Part shown: piece by piece, positions 51,688-60,367 of the stretch
Position numbering within the stretch: position 1 is the first letter of the stretch
How the letters are laid out: every line of letters begins with the position of its first letter
NCBI GenBank assembly: GCA_026014485.1
Contig: JAOZIE010000008.1
Span: 246,254 to 310,253 of the forward strand
Origin: Candidatus Bathyarchaeota archaeon
GTDB taxonomy: Archaea > Thermoproteota > Bathyarchaeia > Bathyarchaeales > Bathycorpusculaceae
Length of the DNA: 64,000 nucleotides
Direction of reading: 5' to 3'
Notes under the pieces: generated by a model
Databases searched by the model: none
The model's input: only the letters and a program-made list of their open reading frames with translations
Told to the model about the DNA's origin: nothing
Program-made: the position numbers and the translations under genes

Positions 51688-53208
51688 TTATTCGACTTCC
51701 ATGTCCCCTAGGTATACTGTCGAAGCTATATTGTTCTCGTCTCTGAACAGATCTTGGGCAATTGTATCAACTTGATAGGCCATAGCAGTTTTTATTATCT
51801 CCTCAACAGAGACATGATTGTTTCCGTCTATATCATACATGCTAGGTGTTATTTCCCCCCACTTGATGCTAAAACCGTAAGATGCCGGGTCGCCATCTTT
51901 CCTCAGATCAGAGAACCAGTGGGGATAGACACCTGCAACAACAACCCTCGGGACAGGACCGTCTTTCAAGTCATCTAAACAGCTTTCGCTATAACAAGCA
52001 CCAACTGAAACTACTACCTTTCCGTGCTCTACCTTATCCAGAAGGCTATCAATATCTTCATATGAAGCTGAGTATTCCGGTGCATTGTTGACACCTTTTC
52101 CGTCATTGAAAGCAAACCTCCCCACAGCACCATGACTGTTTATTACGACATATAAAATGTCGTTGTCCCCAACCTTGCCAGCCATCTCTGATACTGCCCT
52201 TTCAAAATTTTCCTTGGTAGCATCCGTATAATTTAGCTTTATTATGTTTTCAGGGTCGAAATTCTCGCTCTTAACCAAAAATTCATATTGGGTATTGCCA
52301 TCAGTCATAACATTTTGCTCATTGGTATCAAGAATTATTGCATGTCTACCGTCATAAGCAAACGGTGAACTTTTATTCACATTCTGCTCAAAGTCACTAT
52401 TCATTCCATCTCCGTCTGGATCGAAGTTCGCCACGTTACCGTTATCAATGAAGCTCACAGCCTCTGACTGAGGAATGGAATGGAAGAAATGCATCTGATG
52501 ATAGTCATCGCTGGACATTTCTCCGTCAGACAGCAATCCGTCTACTATCAAGTGCTGGTGATGAGAATCGTATGATGTCAAACCATCTATGAATTCCTTC
52601 TCCTTTGAGGAGAATGCCTTATCGCTATCCATAGCATGTCCGATTTTCACAGCGTCTTCATATTGAATCCCCTGTTGAACCGCATAATCCTCGGTAGGCG
52701 TAGAATTATCTTCAGGTACGTCGGTCTGGGCAAATAGGTTAAAGCAGTTGGTTTTTAGTCCAATCGTTATGGCGCCTGCTGCTATGAATGCACCAACAGC
52801 CAATCCGCCGATTAACCGTTTATGCTTCTTGGCAAAGTCTAGTGCTCGAACGATGCCGCCTCGCTCTTCTAGGTTTGGGTGGAGATATAACGAAAGAGGT
52901 ACTGTTGCTATCCCTTGATGGAAGGCTGGGCCTCCTTTGATTATGGCGGCGGCTTGGTTAACGGCTTCCCAGCAATCGCACAATTTGGGGTCGAGGTCAA
53001 GCTCCTCTATGGGGAGTTTGAGGATGTCTTTTAGGTTTCTTCCTACGACCTCGGCAAGTGACTCTTTTAGGAGGGAGTTCTCGTTATAGGTGCCGCTTTC
53101 TATCATCTTCTTGGCTTTTTTTGCGACAACGTTCAGCGCCTTGACTTGAATAGCCTGATCTATTGGCTGCCGAACAACACAGTTAACGGGCTTACATAGG
53201 GACTTCAA
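51688..53208 (-). CDS. Membrane-anchored caspase/legumain-like peptidase with EF-hands (CL1)
   Basis: 506 residues. A cytoplasmic N-terminal helical domain (1-130) holds LKLPIEELDLDPKL at 63-76; one span follows (132-151). The outer part has Ca2+-loop patterns (DPDGDGMNSDFE at 263-274; DIDGNNHVSVEE near 455) and a clan CD cysteine-peptidase core: His359 in VVINSHGAVGRF and Cys405 in SVGACYSESC. This His-Gly plus x-A-C-x-S arrangement matches legumain, caspase and gingipain relatives. TTG 53208 start. Paralogue of 60368-61849. Confidence 0.74.
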   Translation of the reverse strand: MKSLCKPVNCVVRQPIDQAIQVKALNVVAKKAKKMIESGTYNENSLLKESLAEVVGRNLKDILKLPIEELDLDPKLCDCWEAVNQAAAIIKGGPAFHQGIATVPLSLYLHPNLEERGGIVRALDFAKKHKRLIGGLAVGAFIAAGAITIGLKTNCFNLFAQTDVPEDNSTPTEDYAVQQGIQYEDAVKIGHAMDSDKAFSSKEKEFIDGLTSYDSHHQHLIVDGLLSDGEMSSDDYHQMHFFHSIPQSEAVSFIDNGNVANFDPDGDGMNSDFEQNVNKSSPFAYDGRHAIILDTNEQNVMTDGNTQYEFLVKSENFDPENIIKLNYTDATKENFERAVSEMAGKVGDNDILYVVINSHGAVGRFAFNDGKGVNNAPEYSASYEDIDSLLDKVEHGKVVVSVGACYSESCLDDLKDGPVPRVVVAGVYPHWFSDLRKDGDPASYGFSIKWGEITPSMYDIDGNNHVSVEEIIKTAMAYQVDTIAQDLFRDENNIASTVYLGDMEVE

Positions 53209-53338
53209 ACCAAACGCCTACTTCGCCCTACACTTTTACCGGTTATGCCCTTTTCAAACTTTCGCTCGATGTTCTATTTTACTGCAATAGCTAAGGGCAA
53301 AAAATAATGAAACAGTCAATTTTTTGGATTAAATTTTC

Positions 53339-53354
53339 TTTTTTAGAATATAAA
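53339..53354 (-). promoter_or_regulatory. Shared intergenic element, copy 3 (TTTATATTCTAAAAAA)
   Basis: 11 bases after the stop of the transglutaminase-like gene 53366-54355 and 130 bases before the start of the caspase-like gene. Identical to copy 1. Confidence 0.55.
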
Positions 53355-53365
53355 CGTATCATAAG

Positions 53366-54355
53366 CTACAATATTCTTTCTGGATGCAGGTCTGAAGCTT
53401 GCTTAAAATATTCATCCTTAGGCCAAATTCTATTATAATCTATTACATAATCTTTTCCTTCAATCGTGACTTCAGTCACTGTATGAATTGTACAATCTAC
53501 AAAATGCGCATCGTATCCAGCTGCCCTTAAAAGAGCTGTATTTGTCGTAGCAGAGGTACCGCAATGTTGTGACAATCTTTCATGGGTAAGATAGTATGCG
53601 GGTATAATTATACCAGGGGTACTACTGTGATCGTACCCCAAATGAGACAGTTCCCCATCAACCAAAAATGTTCCATAGGTTTTCGAGTTGTCTGTCCAAT
53701 TAAACCCTATTTTTGCTGAATAGTATTTCACTACCGGGTCCATGCTGGATATGTCTAGAGCCTTTTGATAAGAGTGATAGGTATTCCCAGCAAGAGGGAT
53801 AAGTGAGCTAACATTAACGTTAGGTATATTCTTCAATAGCTCCTCGCCTTCTGTCTTGTTTGTAAGGTCTTTCAGCTTGTAAACAAAAAGGGAATTAAGA
53901 TCTCCAAATCCAAGCCCCATAGTGTCTGGATTAACAGGATTGGGGTCTCCAAAATTCTTAACATAATCTCCATCTATGTCTTGGATTCTCCAGAGATCCT
54001 TATAGTCTATGATCCCGTCTTTTGCAACCTCCCTTATGACCTCTCTGACCATAGGAGAATTGGAATAGTTACCTAGGTCGTTTATCTCCTTTATAGCATC
54101 CTTTACGTAGTCTAGCGTACCGCTCTGGATAACCGGTGCAAACTCCGCTTTTACGGCGTCCGTCAGGTTTCCCATTGAATCTAGATATCTCTGCACATCA
54201 TTGAGAGGTGGAAGGGTTTGATTTGGATGTTCATTAGAGTTGTTATGATTGTTAAAAGCGTTGATTCCAAAATAGGCAGACGCTACAACACCGCCTATTA
54301 TGAGACTCGCCACAAGAATGATGCCCAAGACCCACCTTTTCCTAACCTGACCCAC
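53366..54355 (-). CDS. Exported transglutaminase-like cysteine enzyme with EF-hand-like loop (TG2)
   Basis: 329 residues. Basic start, one span (9-30), a polar Asn/His linker, a helical region with a partial Ca2+-loop (QDIDGDYVKNF), and a C-terminal domain with Cys265 in SQHCGTSAT, His291 in CTIHTVTEV and Asp306 in YVIDYNRIWP. Spacing Cys-His 26 and His-Asp 15 compares with 30 and 15 in TG1. Four N-x-[ST] sites are seen. The catalytic triad is complete, so it should be active. It differs enough from TG1 that the two are diverged duplicates, not a recent copy. Confidence 0.72.
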   Translation of the reverse strand: MGQVRKRWVLGIILVASLIIGGVVASAYFGINAFNNHNNSNEHPNQTLPPLNDVQRYLDSMGNLTDAVKAEFAPVIQSGTLDYVKDAIKEINDLGNYSNSPMVREVIREVAKDGIIDYKDLWRIQDIDGDYVKNFGDPNPVNPDTMGLGFGDLNSLFVYKLKDLTNKTEGEELLKNIPNVNVSSLIPLAGNTYHSYQKALDISSMDPVVKYYSAKIGFNWTDNSKTYGTFLVDGELSHLGYDHSSTPGIIIPAYYLTHERLSQHCGTSATTNTALLRAAGYDAHFVDCTIHTVTEVTIEGKDYVIDYNRIWPKDEYFKQASDLHPERIL

Positions 54356-54510
54356 ACCCCAGTATAAAATACACTATACAAACCAAGACTTTTTGTAACT
54401 TTCGCAAACCCTCCTGAGGGACGCACCTTTCTACTTACTAAAACGGACAAAAGAGGACAAAATGCACACTCACCTTTTTCATCGAACGGAGCCCGTTTAG
54501 GGGTTACATA

Positions 54511-56322
54511 TCATAGCACCGAGAAACATTGGCAGGCCTCAGTTACAGTTACGTTGGGAAAACTGTGCTTCTTTAGGTACGCTAAGACGTCTGCAAGCCG
54601 CTCGGGCTTAACAACTACTAGGATAACCTTGTCGCATACTTCCGAGGCAAAGGTCAGAGTCTCTTTCCAGTTCGACTGGTACTCCACCTCAACAAAAACA
54701 AGCTGCTTGCCCTTTCTATAGGCTACGTCGGCAACTTTACCGTTCACGCGGTACTCCATCTTGGGTTTGAACCCAAGCGTTCTTAGATGATTATGTATCC
54801 TGTGTATCCAGTAGCCATGTATGAAGTGGCCTCTTCCGTACATTTTCCTGCTTGTTAGTTTGAGGAAGCGGCTAGGTGCGCCTTTGATGTTTGTTTTGAA
54901 GGATATTTCCTCAACTATGCCTCTGCTGATAAGCAGTTTTCGAATCTGGGAGTACTTGGTTTTGCGCCAGCCCAATGAGAGCGCCCTTTCGGTGTTGTTT
55001 AGGAAGGGCCGCTTTGTGATGTTTAATATTAGCGCCTGTTCGTCTTCACTGGGTTTTTGTTTAGTTACTTTGACCTTGGGCGAGTACTTTTCAAGTTCCG
55101 GGGCGGTTAAGTGGGGCAAATCCACATCGAGCGTCCTAACGACAAAGGGGTTATGGACAAGGGGTGTTTTGACCATGGCGCAGCGCTCTTCCATGCCCGT
55201 AAGCATGGTCGAAAGGTAGTTTACTTCGTCAACATGCAAGTAACCGAACATCCCCGAAACCGCTCTGACATCCAAAGGGTCGAGCAGACGGAAAACAAAG
55301 AGGTTTTGGGCGTTCTTGCGTATGTCGTCCTCTATGTTGGCGGGCGACTGGGATATTATTACTAATGATTCGCCGCGCTTTCTGAGACGAGTGGCAAAGT
55401 CGGTTGTGGCCCAGGTGTCTGTGACAACTGCCTTGTGCAGAATTTTGGGAACCAGAATCTGGGCCTCATCAGCGATAAACATGTTCCCAGCAGTTTGTGT
55501 GTCCTCTTTTTTCAGTGCCTCCCGAAGATAGGTGATCGTTAAGATGTTGTATATCAGCCGCAGTTCGCTCTTGTAGGCGGCCTTCATCTCAAGGCTGTGC
55601 AAGTTGATAATCAGGTTCCTATCCTTCAGAGAACTCATGTCGATGCTGGATTTTTGGACATAGAATATGCCTCGCAGAACTGGGTTGTCCCTGAAGGGGT
55701 TTAGCCGCGTAAGCAGTGCGGTTCTTGTCAGGTCAAGGTTTCTTAGCGGAAACTCTACTTGGGGCTTGTAGGTGATGATGTTGGCAATGAGCTGGGGAAT
55801 GCTCTTGCTGACCAGTATGCACTTGTCCAGTAGATAGTTCATCTGTGGGCTGATGTCTCGGTATTCGAGCTCTATGCCCTTGAAGATGGTTTCCATGAGC
55901 AGCAATTTTGTGAGCCCGGGGTCTTGCAGGTCGAACGGGTTGACCTTGAGGTTGCTATCGATGTCATAATATACTGTTTCTTTCTTGAGCTTGGGAATGA
56001 TGTTCTTCCATTCGCCCTCAACGTCTATAACTCTGAGGTTTACCCCTTCGTTTTCAGACCTTATGGCAAGGTTCATCGCCGACCTCGTCTTGCCCGTGCC
56101 TGTGACGCCGTAGAAGGCAAAGTGCAAGCCATAGTATTTGAGGGGTAGACGGAACAGGTCGCCGTTTTCTATGGATCCCAATGGAACGCCTTCGGCTGTC
56201 TTAGGTGGGTCCATGGCTAAGGGCATGTGGCAGTGTATGCAGAACTCCCTCTCGGGCGAAATCTTGCCGCAGTTAAAGCAGACTACATATTGGATGAAAT
56301 CACCTATCGACAACGCTTGCAT
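54511..56322 (-). CDS. HerA-like ATPase with N-terminal zinc ribbon and C-terminal nuclease-like domain
   Basis: 603 residues. Zinc ribbon C-F-N-C...C-I-H-C at 15-31, Walker A YGVTGTGKTRSA at 71-82, DVEGEW after strand 2, Walker B NMFIADEAQIL, and sensor IISQSPANIEDD, as in archaeal virion or conjugation pumps. A basic wHTH-like part follows, then GKVADVAYRKGKQLVFVEVEYQ, a PD-(D/E)XK-like core with E-V-E (quoted in parts: VADVAYRKG, VFVEVEY), as in the other pump at 44166. Starts 19 bases inside the upstream zinc-finger gene. Probably a DNA translocase for the element. Confidence 0.75.
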   Translation of the reverse strand: MQALSIGDFIQYVVCFNCGKISPEREFCIHCHMPLAMDPPKTAEGVPLGSIENGDLFRLPLKYYGLHFAFYGVTGTGKTRSAMNLAIRSENEGVNLRVIDVEGEWKNIIPKLKKETVYYDIDSNLKVNPFDLQDPGLTKLLLMETIFKGIELEYRDISPQMNYLLDKCILVSKSIPQLIANIITYKPQVEFPLRNLDLTRTALLTRLNPFRDNPVLRGIFYVQKSSIDMSSLKDRNLIINLHSLEMKAAYKSELRLIYNILTITYLREALKKEDTQTAGNMFIADEAQILVPKILHKAVVTDTWATTDFATRLRKRGESLVIISQSPANIEDDIRKNAQNLFVFRLLDPLDVRAVSGMFGYLHVDEVNYLSTMLTGMEERCAMVKTPLVHNPFVVRTLDVDLPHLTAPELEKYSPKVKVTKQKPSEDEQALILNITKRPFLNNTERALSLGWRKTKYSQIRKLLISRGIVEEISFKTNIKGAPSRFLKLTSRKMYGRGHFIHGYWIHRIHNHLRTLGFKPKMEYRVNGKVADVAYRKGKQLVFVEVEYQSNWKETLTFASEVCDKVILVVVKPERLADVLAYLKKHSFPNVTVTEACQCFSVL

Positions 56323-56519
56323 AATTTTTGGAAATAATGGTTATTGTCCCGCCATATCTCAGCTTGGCTGATGCAATCGGGACAGGCTATGCGAAGGCAG
56401 CGGTCACAGGTCTTTGCGCAGAAAACGCAGGTTTTCTTTCCGCAAACGCTGCACCAGCCCCTGATATCCTCATACTTTATTATGGCGCCGCAGTCACAGC
56501 GCAGATAGTTGGGTATCAT
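56304..56519 (-). CDS. Cys-rich zinc protein (RING/B-box-like)
   Basis: 71 residues. Cys pairs in order: RCDCGA, WCSVCGKKTC, VFCAKTCDRC, IACPDC, and KRCR at the end (about thirteen Cys), typical of two or three zinc modules. ATG 56519 overlaps the stop of the preceding small zinc gene (ATGA). The extended frame to 56615 is a shadow. Immediately before the HerA-like gene, which itself starts with a zinc ribbon. Confidence 0.62.
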   Translation of the reverse strand: MIPNYLRCDCGAIIKYEDIRGWCSVCGKKTCVFCAKTCDRCLRIACPDCISQAEIWRDNNHYFQKLCKRCR

Positions 56520-56680
56520 GCTTTCAGCCTCTCCATGAAGCATGTGGGGCAGAGCATCTCGCTGTCTAGCAGTACTAGGCAGTCTTTGCAGCATAGTTTG
56601 CCGCACTTCATGCACTTGCCGCCGAGGTTCTGCAGGGTGATGGCGTGCCCGCAGTCAGCGCTGATGAACCTGAAATCCAT
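56516..56680 (-). CDS. Very small zinc protein (54 residues)
   Basis: Sequence MDFRFISADCGHAI, then KCMKCGKLCCKDC, LDSEMLCPTCF and MERLKA: six to eight Cys plus His in pairs, a compact zinc finger. ATGA overlap with the next gene. It begins a zinc, zinc, HerA-like three-gene set. Too short for usual gene finders, but the Cys pattern and coupling support it. Confidence 0.6.
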   Translation of the reverse strand: MDFRFISADCGHAITLQNLGGKCMKCGKLCCKDCLVLLDSEMLCPTCFMERLKA

Positions 56681-56815
56681 TCAACCACATGCTTGCCAAT
56701 AAATCGTCAGAATAAGCTATCTTGCTTACGGATGAACAAAGAATTACCGATAAGTCTAACTGCTGTCAGGGTAGAAACCGCCAGAAGGATAGAAAGAAAT
56801 TGTTTGTCAAAGAGT

Positions 56816-59800
56816 CTATGTACAGCGCCTTGTGCCGCTGTCGTAGTGGCACTCGTAGATTGCTTCGATCTCACCAACGACGTAGATGGACAGGTCAAAG
56901 TCGCTCCTTGTAAGGCTCTCTGGCACGTTGACGAACCTTATTGAAAAGTATCCGTCCGCGTCGGTGGTGTTGTAGACGTTCCTATTGTATCCTATCAGAT
57001 TTGCGGCCACCTCCACGGTGTTGTTGGTTATCGTCGCCATGACTTTCGAGTTTGCCACAGGCTCGCCGTCAGAGTACCTGAGGGTTCCGGAGAATGTCAT
57101 TGTGTTCTTTGACGGTATCGTGTAGGTAGCAGAAACAGTCGATGCTTCAGAAACTGACCCAGAGCAACCGCTGCTGCACTCGTATGTCCTTCCGCTTCCC
57201 CTTCCAACAAGAGTGTCGTCAAAGTCGTAAGCGTTGGAGTCGTGAAGACCTGAGATTATCAGGGAGGTCGTATCCGAAGTGCGCCTCGTTCCTCCGACAG
57301 TAACGCCCCATGTCGTCTCTTCTGATATTCCAGATATCTGGAATGTCGCTGAATACGTGCAGTCGCCAGAACAAGTGTCGAATATTTCGTCACCGTTGCA
57401 GATGCCGTCACCGCAGAACATGCACCCTGGATCATCTTCATCAGACAAGCCGTCGCAATCATTATCGACTCCGTCGTTGCAGTTGTCGTTCGAGACGGTC
57501 TCCGTACCGCTTATAGACTTTGTTCCTTCGGAACCTACAAATATCCAGTCGCCGGGTGTGTAGACCGCCTTCACAATGGTAGCGCTTCCAACACATGACC
57601 AAGGATAAGCAAAGTACCCGTTTGTTGACAATGCGGTCGCTGTGCCAAGGGTGTGCCACGAACCGTCAAAGTACGAGACCGTCACCGGCACGTTGTAGTT
57701 GAGGGGGTTGCCATCCTCCTTCAGAAGGAAGCCAGATATAGCTGTTCCGTTGAAGTCTATAGAATTCAATGTCCCGCTGGAGTTCTTGAAGTGGGTGAAC
57801 GCTTTGTAGAGCGCCGTTATGGTCCTTCCGCAGTCTGCAACGCTGAAAGTATATGGATTGGATGAAGTGTCCTTGGGGTCGTTCTGGGTGCAGTCCACAT
57901 TGCTGTCGTGATCCCAAAAGTGGCTGAAGGGCCTGTTGCTTACCGTGGCTGGAGCAGTCACGCTGTGGGACCCCATTGAAATATCAAAGGAAGCAGAGCC
58001 TCCTGAAGTCGTCTTGGTAGTTCCGTCAACCGTTATGGAAACCCCATCAAGATTCTCATTGAGCGCGTCTATACCACTTTCAACGATAAGTTGACTGGAC
58101 TGGAAAATGGCGGTCTCTGTTACAGGCGAATTCATTGTGACATTTGATGGATTATCCGTTCCTGTGTATTCGATTGTTCCGACACCAACCCACTGGAGGA
58201 ATGCATACCCCGGGTCCTGGAAAGCCTCTATCTGGACTGCGGTGCCTGTGTCATACCACTGGCTTGAAGGGGTAACAGTGCCTCCAACACCTGCTTGGAT
58301 GGTGAGATAGTACTGTGTGCTGTACGTAGCAGACTTTGTCGTTGAAGAGGACACCGACCCGGAATATCCAGTCGAGCAGATGTATCTCGTTCCAGTCGAA
58401 CCTGCAACGTTATAATCAAAAGTATAGAAAACCGTCCCCTGTAAACCGCTTACAGCCTTGCTTGATGTTGTTGAAGTGTATCTTGTACCTCCGACAGTCA
58501 CGCCCCATGTAGTCCCTGTTGGTATGTTTGACTGGGTGAAGAATACCGAATAAGTGCAGTCAGCAGGGCATGTTGAGGCCGTCTCGCCTGAATCGCATAC
58601 GCCGTTGCCGCAGCCGCAGGTGCCATAGTATATGTAGGTAGGTGAACATGTGCAGGACTGGCATATTCCGTTGCTGCACGTATTGTAACATGTTTCAGGA
58701 TAGTCGTACCAATCATTGTCTATGCATTCGTCATCATCACATGCTGATGTGCCACAGGTTCCGCAGTTGAGGGTACCTCCACAGCCGTTGGGCCATGTAC
58801 CGCAGTTCTTGCCTAAGGATGCACATGTATCAGGAGAACAAACACAAGCATCAGCATCATAGTCTATGTAGGTAGGTGAACATGTGCAGGACTGGCAAAC
58901 GCCGTTGCTGCATGTTTTCTGGCATGTAGCTGGATAGTCATACCAGTCATTGCCATAGCAACCAGAAGAAAAAGGACATGTCTGGGTGCCACAGGTTCCG
59001 CAGTTGAGGGTACCTCCACAGCCGTTGGGCCATGTACCGCAGTTCTTGCCTAAGGATGCACAGGTATCAGGAGAACAAACACAAGCACCATTAGAACAAA
59101 CATACCCCGAGGGGCAACTGTAAGTTGAGCCTGTGCAATAATTAGGCGTGGACTCGCTTGGATAAAGTTCGTATACTGTAGAGCTGCTTGTGCAAGTATC
59201 TGACTGAGAACCGGATATTATGCAGCTTCCACTGCTACAATACTTCCAGTTACACGTACCAGCATGATAAATGTCCTCTCCCCCATCAGAATCGGTGGCA
59301 GGACAATCGGAATTGCTAGTGCAACCAGAAGGCTGGCAGGCATAATTGCAACCCATTGTGGGAGGCTGAAGATAATCGCAGTATGAGCTACTTCCACATG
59401 ATATGGAACAGTACCAGTTATGCTGACAATCAATACCACAGTAGTTAAGTATAGCATCTGCAGTCCCGCCTCCGCACCACGAACTCCCTGGAGCATGACC
59501 ATCACAACTACCTCCATCACAGACACAGGTTCCGCTTGAGCATCTCTGACCTGATGGACATGTGCAGTCAGCAGGACATGAAGAGCAGGTCTCGCCTGAA
59601 TCGCATACGCCGTTGCCGCAAAGTGAAGGACAAGTGCAGTCGTTCTGGCATGTTACTCCAGTACCACATGAATCCCCAGGCTGCTTCTCGTCGCAGGCTG
59701 CGGCAGCTCCATAATTAGCTTCGCAACTGTATGAAGCGACACATAGAGCATCGCAGCAAACCTCATAGCGATCATACGGACCGCCTCTGAAGCATGAGTT

Positions 59801-60325
59801 TGGTTCGTGGCCGGCACAGGTACCCTCAGTGCAAATGAAAGGTTCACACGTGCAAGTAATTTGGTCGCATTTGTTGGATGCGCAGTCGTCATTAGAATCG
59901 CATTCTGCACCACATAATCCTTTTTGGCAAGTATAGCTACCGCATCCCGAAACGGTGCAACTTGTAGTTCGTTTTGCTCCGCTGCACAAGTAACACCATG
60001 AGTAGAAGCCGCAGCTCCAGCCGTTGCTTTCGCAGATAGGTGATCTTGGACTGCCGGCATATTGGCATACGCCGTTGCTTTCGTCTATTGCAGAATCAGG
60101 ACAAGAAGGCTTCCAACTGGTGTAGTCATATTCACAAGAAAAATCTACACAAAGTGGATTTCCATAATAACAATCATTAGGTGAAAAGGATGGAATACAG
60201 CTGTCGGCGCATCCTACAACATAGGGAAAGCAAAAGGCTCCACAGTCATACCACCCCGCGATAGCTAATTTTGGCAGCATTAAAACTATAAGAATAGAAA
60301 AAATAAGTATTGCAAAATTTCTCAT
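56816..60325 (-). CDS. 1169-residue Cys-rich exported protein, adhesin-like
   Basis: Signal peptide (MRNFAILIFSILIVLMLPK), then about 600 residues with very dense Cys pairs. The module CGNGVCDSGET...CPADCT occurs several times, and a module SPDTCASLGKNCGTWPNG occurs twice in a 236-bp tandem duplication. From about 620, Cys become scarce and beta-rich repeats appear: SGTTWGVTVGG-type repeats and one InlB-like GGTVTPSSQWYDTGTAVQIE domain. The gene ends DSGTRRCT without an anchor; a possible membrane segment lies just downstream in another frame. Likely a disulfide-stabilised surface or spike protein, typical of giant proteins in symbiotic archaea. Promoter: the shared TTTATATTCTGAAAAAA element 31 bases upstream. 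Confidence 0.68.
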   Translation of the reverse strand: MRNFAILIFSILIVLMLPKLAIAGWYDCGAFCFPYVVGCADSCIPSFSPNDCYYGNPLCVDFSCEYDYTSWKPSCPDSAIDESNGVCQYAGSPRSPICESNGWSCGFYSWCYLCSGAKRTTSCTVSGCGSYTCQKGLCGAECDSNDDCASNKCDQITCTCEPFICTEGTCAGHEPNSCFRGGPYDRYEVCCDALCVASYSCEANYGAAAACDEKQPGDSCGTGVTCQNDCTCPSLCGNGVCDSGETCSSCPADCTCPSGQRCSSGTCVCDGGSCDGHAPGSSWCGGGTADAILNYCGIDCQHNWYCSISCGSSSYCDYLQPPTMGCNYACQPSGCTSNSDCPATDSDGGEDIYHAGTCNWKYCSSGSCIISGSQSDTCTSSSTVYELYPSESTPNYCTGSTYSCPSGYVCSNGACVCSPDTCASLGKNCGTWPNGCGGTLNCGTCGTQTCPFSSGCYGNDWYDYPATCQKTCSNGVCQSCTCSPTYIDYDADACVCSPDTCASLGKNCGTWPNGCGGTLNCGTCGTSACDDDECIDNDWYDYPETCYNTCSNGICQSCTCSPTYIYYGTCGCGNGVCDSGETASTCPADCTYSVFFTQSNIPTGTTWGVTVGGTRYTSTTSSKAVSGLQGTVFYTFDYNVAGSTGTRYICSTGYSGSVSSSTTKSATYSTQYYLTIQAGVGGTVTPSSQWYDTGTAVQIEAFQDPGYAFLQWVGVGTIEYTGTDNPSNVTMNSPVTETAIFQSSQLIVESGIDALNENLDGVSITVDGTTKTTSGGSASFDISMGSHSVTAPATVSNRPFSHFWDHDSNVDCTQNDPKDTSSNPYTFSVADCGRTITALYKAFTHFKNSSGTLNSIDFNGTAISGFLLKEDGNPLNYNVPVTVSYFDGSWHTLGTATALSTNGYFAYPWSCVGSATIVKAVYTPGDWIFVGSEGTKSISGTETVSNDNCNDGVDNDCDGLSDEDDPGCMFCGDGICNGDEIFDTCSGDCTYSATFQISGISEETTWGVTVGGTRRTSDTTSLIISGLHDSNAYDFDDTLVGRGSGRTYECSSGCSGSVSEASTVSATYTIPSKNTMTFSGTLRYSDGEPVANSKVMATITNNTVEVAANLIGYNRNVYNTTDADGYFSIRFVNVPESLTRSDFDLSIYVVGEIEAIYECHYDSGTRRCT
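58749..59087. repeat. Two near-identical 102-bp direct copies within a 236-bp tandem duplication
   Basis: 58749-58850 and 58986-59087 differ at one base seen by eye. The 5' flank of each copy (TATGTAGGTAGGTGAACATGTGCAGG and following, positions 58630 and 58865) is also duplicated but more diverged, so an in-frame ~236-bp tandem duplication is being retained within the Cys-rich gene. Confidence 0.85.
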
Positions 60326-60344
60326 GTTGACTTGTTATACTTTC

Positions 60345-60361
60345 TTTTTTCAGAATATAAA
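60345..60361 (-). promoter_or_regulatory. Shared intergenic element, copy 4 and promoter of the Cys-rich gene
   Basis: TTTATATTCTGAAAAAA on the minus strand, 6 bases after the stop of the caspase-like gene 60368-61849 and about 31 bases before the start codon of the Cys-rich gene, where a TATA box is expected. Confidence 0.6.
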
Positions 60362-60367
60362 GTTGAG

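Noticed and set aside
50429..54433. 14-bp inverted repeat (TAGAAAGGTGCGTC at 50429 and its complement at 54420) around TG1, CL1 and TG2
   Set aside because: A few such exact matches are expected by chance in 64 kb; no target-site duplication or transposase is seen.
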